This document shows positions 61,637 through 64,000 of a stretch of 64,000 nucleotides of DNA, in pieces. Within the stretch, counting starts at the first letter, position 1, and each line of letters starts with the position of its first letter. The DNA comes from Ekhidna sp051379705 (GTDB lineage Bacteria > Bacteroidota > Bacteroidia > Cytophagales > Cyclobacteriaceae), in NCBI RefSeq assembly GCF_051379705.1, contig NZ_CP179868.1, positions 2,170,001 to 2,234,000 on the forward strand, written 5' to 3'. Position numbers and translations under genes: made by a program. The notes under the pieces are model-generated. The model made no database searches. It had not been told where the DNA came from and saw only the letters and a list, made by a program, of their open reading frames with translations.

Positions 61637-61843
61637 ATGACTTCAGAACAGGTTTTTGATTCCATCAAAATTGCTATTGTGGTGGGATCCATCCTAAGTC
61701 TTATCAATCAATATGATGTATTGATTTCATGGGATTTGAGTAATAAAGATATTCTGCGAATCTTCCTTAACTACTTGGTGCCATTTAGTGTGGCGAGCAT
61801 TTCGCGAGCGATGCACATAAAAAAAGAAGGGAGGAAGTTATGA
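61637..61843 (+). CDS. NrtS-like small membrane protein
   Basis: The 68-residue protein with two hydrophobic helices (IAIVVGSILSLINQYDVLI and LNYLVPFSVASISRAM) matches the layout of the short NrtS nitrate/nitrite transporter family: a 'VGxxLxLINQ' first helix and a 'LNYLVPFxVAS' second helix. Transport of nitrate is known for a few cyanobacterial members only. It overlaps the next gene by 4 bases (ATGA). Confidence 0.6.
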   Translation: MTSEQVFDSIKIAIVVGSILSLINQYDVLISWDLSNKDILRIFLNYLVPFSVASISRAMHIKKEGRKL

Positions 61844-62304
61844 AGAAGGTAATCTTAGCAAGGCCCAGTTCTCTTATTGTAACAGATATGAAGAAGCTTG
61901 TATCTTCTACAGGGTTTGAAGCAATGCCAATCACGGAAATTAATGAGTTGACGAGTATTGATGAGGATGAAGTAGCAGGGATTGTTATATCAACAGCGTT
62001 ATCGTCGACGGTAAAAGAAAAGTACTGGGAAGTGGTTCAACGATCAGCTGCTATTTTTCCTGGGAAGTCAATTTTTCTAGCATCGTATGCAACCGTAAGA
62101 AGTGCGAAAATCACGGCCGGAGCACATATTAAGAATGCTGGACTTGACTATGAGCTCCTTTCAATAGAAGAAGCAAAATCGGGATCATTTGACGCGAACA
62201 ATCAGATTTTGATTTTAACGCAAAAAGAAATTTCCGATCCAGTTGCTTTTAGCTCTATCAGTGAATTGATTAAGCGACTGCTTATGTCTTCTATTGCTGT
62301 TTAA
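61840..62304 (+). CDS. hypothetical protein coupled to the NrtS-like gene
   Basis: The 154-residue soluble protein has an alternating alpha/beta pattern: VILARPSSLIVTDMKKLVSSTGF, VAGIVISTALSSTVKEKYWE, KSIFLASYATVRSAKITAGAHIKNAGLDYELLS, ILILTQKEISDP. This could be a receiver-like or Rossmann-like fold but the phospho-acceptor Asp is not evident. Family not recognised. ATGA overlap with the NrtS-like gene suggests a joint function. Confidence 0.55.
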   Translation: MKKVILARPSSLIVTDMKKLVSSTGFEAMPITEINELTSIDEDEVAGIVISTALSSTVKEKYWEVVQRSAAIFPGKSIFLASYATVRSAKITAGAHIKNAGLDYELLSIEEAKSGSFDANNQILILTQKEISDPVAFSSISELIKRLLMSSIAV

Positions 62305-62308
62305 GCAA

Positions 62309-63478
62309 CTATTTTTTTATAGGCATTCGTTTAAACTCTTTCGTTCGATCAAATAAGAATCGATACGTGTGATGAGTTTTTACTACCTCACCTCCTACTT
62401 GATCAACAACTTTGAGCATTTTAGGATTGAAATCTCCAATCCAGTTCATCTCCAGCTGTGGATAACGCTTGTATTTTTCCTGTACCATCACACGAATTGC
62501 ATGGATCAGAGCTCCATCAACTCCTTTACCCTGATGCTTGGGTGAAATTCCAAATACCAACCCAATCATTTTCTTATTGGTTTTCCGGATTTTATGATAG
62601 AGGAATTTGAGTTTTCCAATTAGATCCAATTTTCCATTTACATGTTTGAATACTTGATTCAATTCAGGAATGTTGATGTAAAAACCCACCGGTTTGTCTT
62701 TGTGATAGCCAAACCACATGATCTTTTCGTCCATGATGGGCTTCAACTTCTTAATAATCGCGTTGGCCTGCAGGGAAGTCATCTCCGCCACACCTGGGTG
62801 CCTGGCCCAAGCATCATTGTACACCGTTCGGAAGTCTTCAGCGTATTTCTTCAGCTTACTTTTTTCAATATGACGAAAGCTATATTCCGGATCTTGGTTG
62901 GCGTGATCTGCTTTTTCTTTCAGTCTGGGGTTCAATGGGTCCATTGTGTTGCGACCAAACGTAAACTGCTTGAAGTAAACCTGGAATCCATAATTTTCAA
63001 AGAGTTGCTGATAATATTGAAAGTTGTAGTTGCATTGATAGTTAGGCTCGCGATCAAAACCATCGACAAGAAGACCCCACCAGTTGTCTCTATCACCAAA
63101 ATTGATAGGCCCGTCCATCGCCTCCATTCCTCTATCCGATAGCCAATTTTTTCCTGTGTCAAACAATAGGTTGGCAGCTTCTTGATCCTCGATGCATTCA
63201 AAAAAACCTACTCCGCCAGTTGGCTGGTCGTTGTCCTTGTTTACTGTTTTCTTATTGATGAATGCGGCAATCCTACCAATTACCTTCCCAGCTCCATTCT
63301 TGAGAATCCAACGAGCACACTCTCCATTTCTAAAGAATTTGTTGACATTAGGATCGAAAACACCGTTGATGTCCTTGTCCAGAGGACGAATCCAGTTGGG
63401 CTCATCTTTGTAGAGTTTTACCGGGAAGAGCAAAAACTCATTGGCGGTTTTCTTATCGTTGACTTCAATGATTTGCAT
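62309..63478 (-). CDS. GNAT-fold N-acyltransferase-like protein
   Basis: A 389-residue cytosolic protein from ATG 63478 (a longer frame to 63514 exists). It begins MQIIEVNDKKTANEFLLFPVKLYKDEPNWIRPLDKD, a Bacteroidota-type opening. The C-terminal third carries a GNAT-like acetyl-CoA loop, GLVFGISPKHQGKGVDGALIHAIR, preceded by IMWFGYHKDKPVGFYINIPELN. It may contain two GNAT-like halves. The substrate is unknown. Confidence 0.75.
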   Translation of the reverse strand: MQIIEVNDKKTANEFLLFPVKLYKDEPNWIRPLDKDINGVFDPNVNKFFRNGECARWILKNGAGKVIGRIAAFINKKTVNKDNDQPTGGVGFFECIEDQEAANLLFDTGKNWLSDRGMEAMDGPINFGDRDNWWGLLVDGFDREPNYQCNYNFQYYQQLFENYGFQVYFKQFTFGRNTMDPLNPRLKEKADHANQDPEYSFRHIEKSKLKKYAEDFRTVYNDAWARHPGVAEMTSLQANAIIKKLKPIMDEKIMWFGYHKDKPVGFYINIPELNQVFKHVNGKLDLIGKLKFLYHKIRKTNKKMIGLVFGISPKHQGKGVDGALIHAIRVMVQEKYKRYPQLEMNWIGDFNPKMLKVVDQVGGEVVKTHHTYRFLFDRTKEFKRMPIKK

Positions 63479-63582
63479 GAGAAATTTTGGCAAATAAAAA
63501 CATCTTGACGTCAAGAATACAAGAATAGGTGCATTAAGGCAAGTAGCAATCGGCAGATGAGCGTTTTAAGCGTTTAGATAAA

Positions 63583-63999
63583 TTAGTCCTGAATACACTT
63601 GCAGCTGATAGCGAGTGTGTTTTCTCTGCCTTTGGCCAACATATAGGTTGGCTCAATGTTGAAAGAGTCGGTTTCATCTTTTTGCCAGATGTGAATCCCA
63701 ATAATATGTCGTTGATTTCCTTCTTCAGGGGCTTTAAAATATGGCTTGAGAGTGTCCGAGCTAGTCCAGTAGAAGCCTACAGTGTTTGTCATAAATGCTG
63801 TGTCTTTTCTGCCAATGCCACCAAGAAGCAGGCTGTTTTGTTCAAGTTCTTTTCTCGGCACCACTTTTCCCTGCAGGTCGTTTTCGATTCCGTTCATTTG
63901 GTCAATCCATTTAATCCACTCATCTTTTGAGGGAATGTGAAAACCATGTGGGCAGGCATTGAATGACGCGATGTGTGAGTAATAAGACCCGTAATTCTC
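63583..63999 (-). CDS. C-terminal part of a FISUMP-type protein (partial)
   Basis: The frame is open to the right edge of the window and encodes the end of a protein with the Fibrobacter-succinogenes-major-paralogous domain. Visible are NACPHGFHIPSKDEWIKWID, FYWTSSDT and RENTLAISCKCIQD, typical of this secreted or lipid-anchored domain. The N-terminus is outside the window. Reading it from 63897 only, as a 104-residue gene, would cut off conserved residues. Confidence 0.8.
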   Translation of the reverse strand, partial: ENYGSYYSHIASFNACPHGFHIPSKDEWIKWIDQMNGIENDLQGKVVPRKELEQNSLLLGGIGRKDTAFMTNTVGFYWTSSDTLKPYFKAPEEGNQRHIIGIHIWQKDETDSFNIEPTYMLAKGRENTLAISCKCIQD

Positions 64000-64000
64000 A

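Noticed and set aside
1..64000. Horizontally acquired island, prophage or insertion sequence
   Set aside because: No transposase, integrase, phage structural gene or terminal repeat is visible; composition and gene types are uniform for a core chromosome.

Overview
The window is AT-rich chromosomal DNA of a gliding-type Bacteroidota, most likely a marine Cytophagales bacterium. The evidence is a GldJ-type lipoprotein, a secreted protein with a type IX secretion C-terminal tail, many short lipoprotein signals, DUF3667/DUF4136/DUF4097 proteins and -7 elements of the form TAnnTTTG. I see no CRISPR array, prophage, transposase or integron; the layout is that of a core chromosome.

Region 1 (1-11.4 kb): gldJ and comF converge on a shared terminator. 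A run of + strand genes follows: a hypothetical, a large coiled-coil membrane protein, an HATPase anti-sigma-type protein, ybeY, mnmG, a methyltransferase and an Ig-like lipoprotein. Two ParB parS palindromes lie between ybeY and mnmG. The gene-free stretch 11,380-11,763 carries a cluster of DnaA boxes next to an A/T tract, and I read it as the probable chromosomal origin.

Region 2 (11.7-22.9 kb): a TPR protein; a divergent Lrp regulator and PLP enzyme of sulfur amino acid metabolism; a MarR-controlled beta-oxidation operon (fadN-fadA) with a four-helix-bundle gene inserted in it; and an M28 peptidase. An 84-base three-way-junction hairpin of unknown kind follows (22,901-22,984).

Region 3 (22.9-26.4 kb): a compact NarL-type two-component cassette on the minus strand. 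It holds a small CPPWCP-tailed protein, a seven-helix membrane protein, a translationally coupled 35-residue membrane peptide, a sensor kinase without a sensor domain and a LuxR-type regulator. NarL-style 7-2-7 inverted repeats lie at both ends. Two more tiny membrane proteins converge at 26.3 kb. This cassette is the best candidate for an undescribed system.

Region 4 (26.4-44 kb): a class V aminotransferase, a Rieske protein, a Na+/Ca2+ exchanger, an SDR, a TerB-like pair, an arylamine N-acetyltransferase, the DNA glycosylase Tag, a BNR-repeat type IX substrate, prfA, a parallel beta-helix lipoprotein, a TPR-histidine kinase with its receiver, and an MFS pump.

Region 5 (44-64 kb): an ECF sigma / HEAT anti-sigma / twin DUF4097 operon, a paraoxonase-like enzyme, gcvP, a second M28 peptidase, dihydroorotase, tRNA-His, an unusual fusion of an outer-membrane-type regulatory module to oligopeptidase B, an NrtS-like small membrane protein, a GNAT-like protein and, at the edge, the C-terminus of a FISUMP-type protein.
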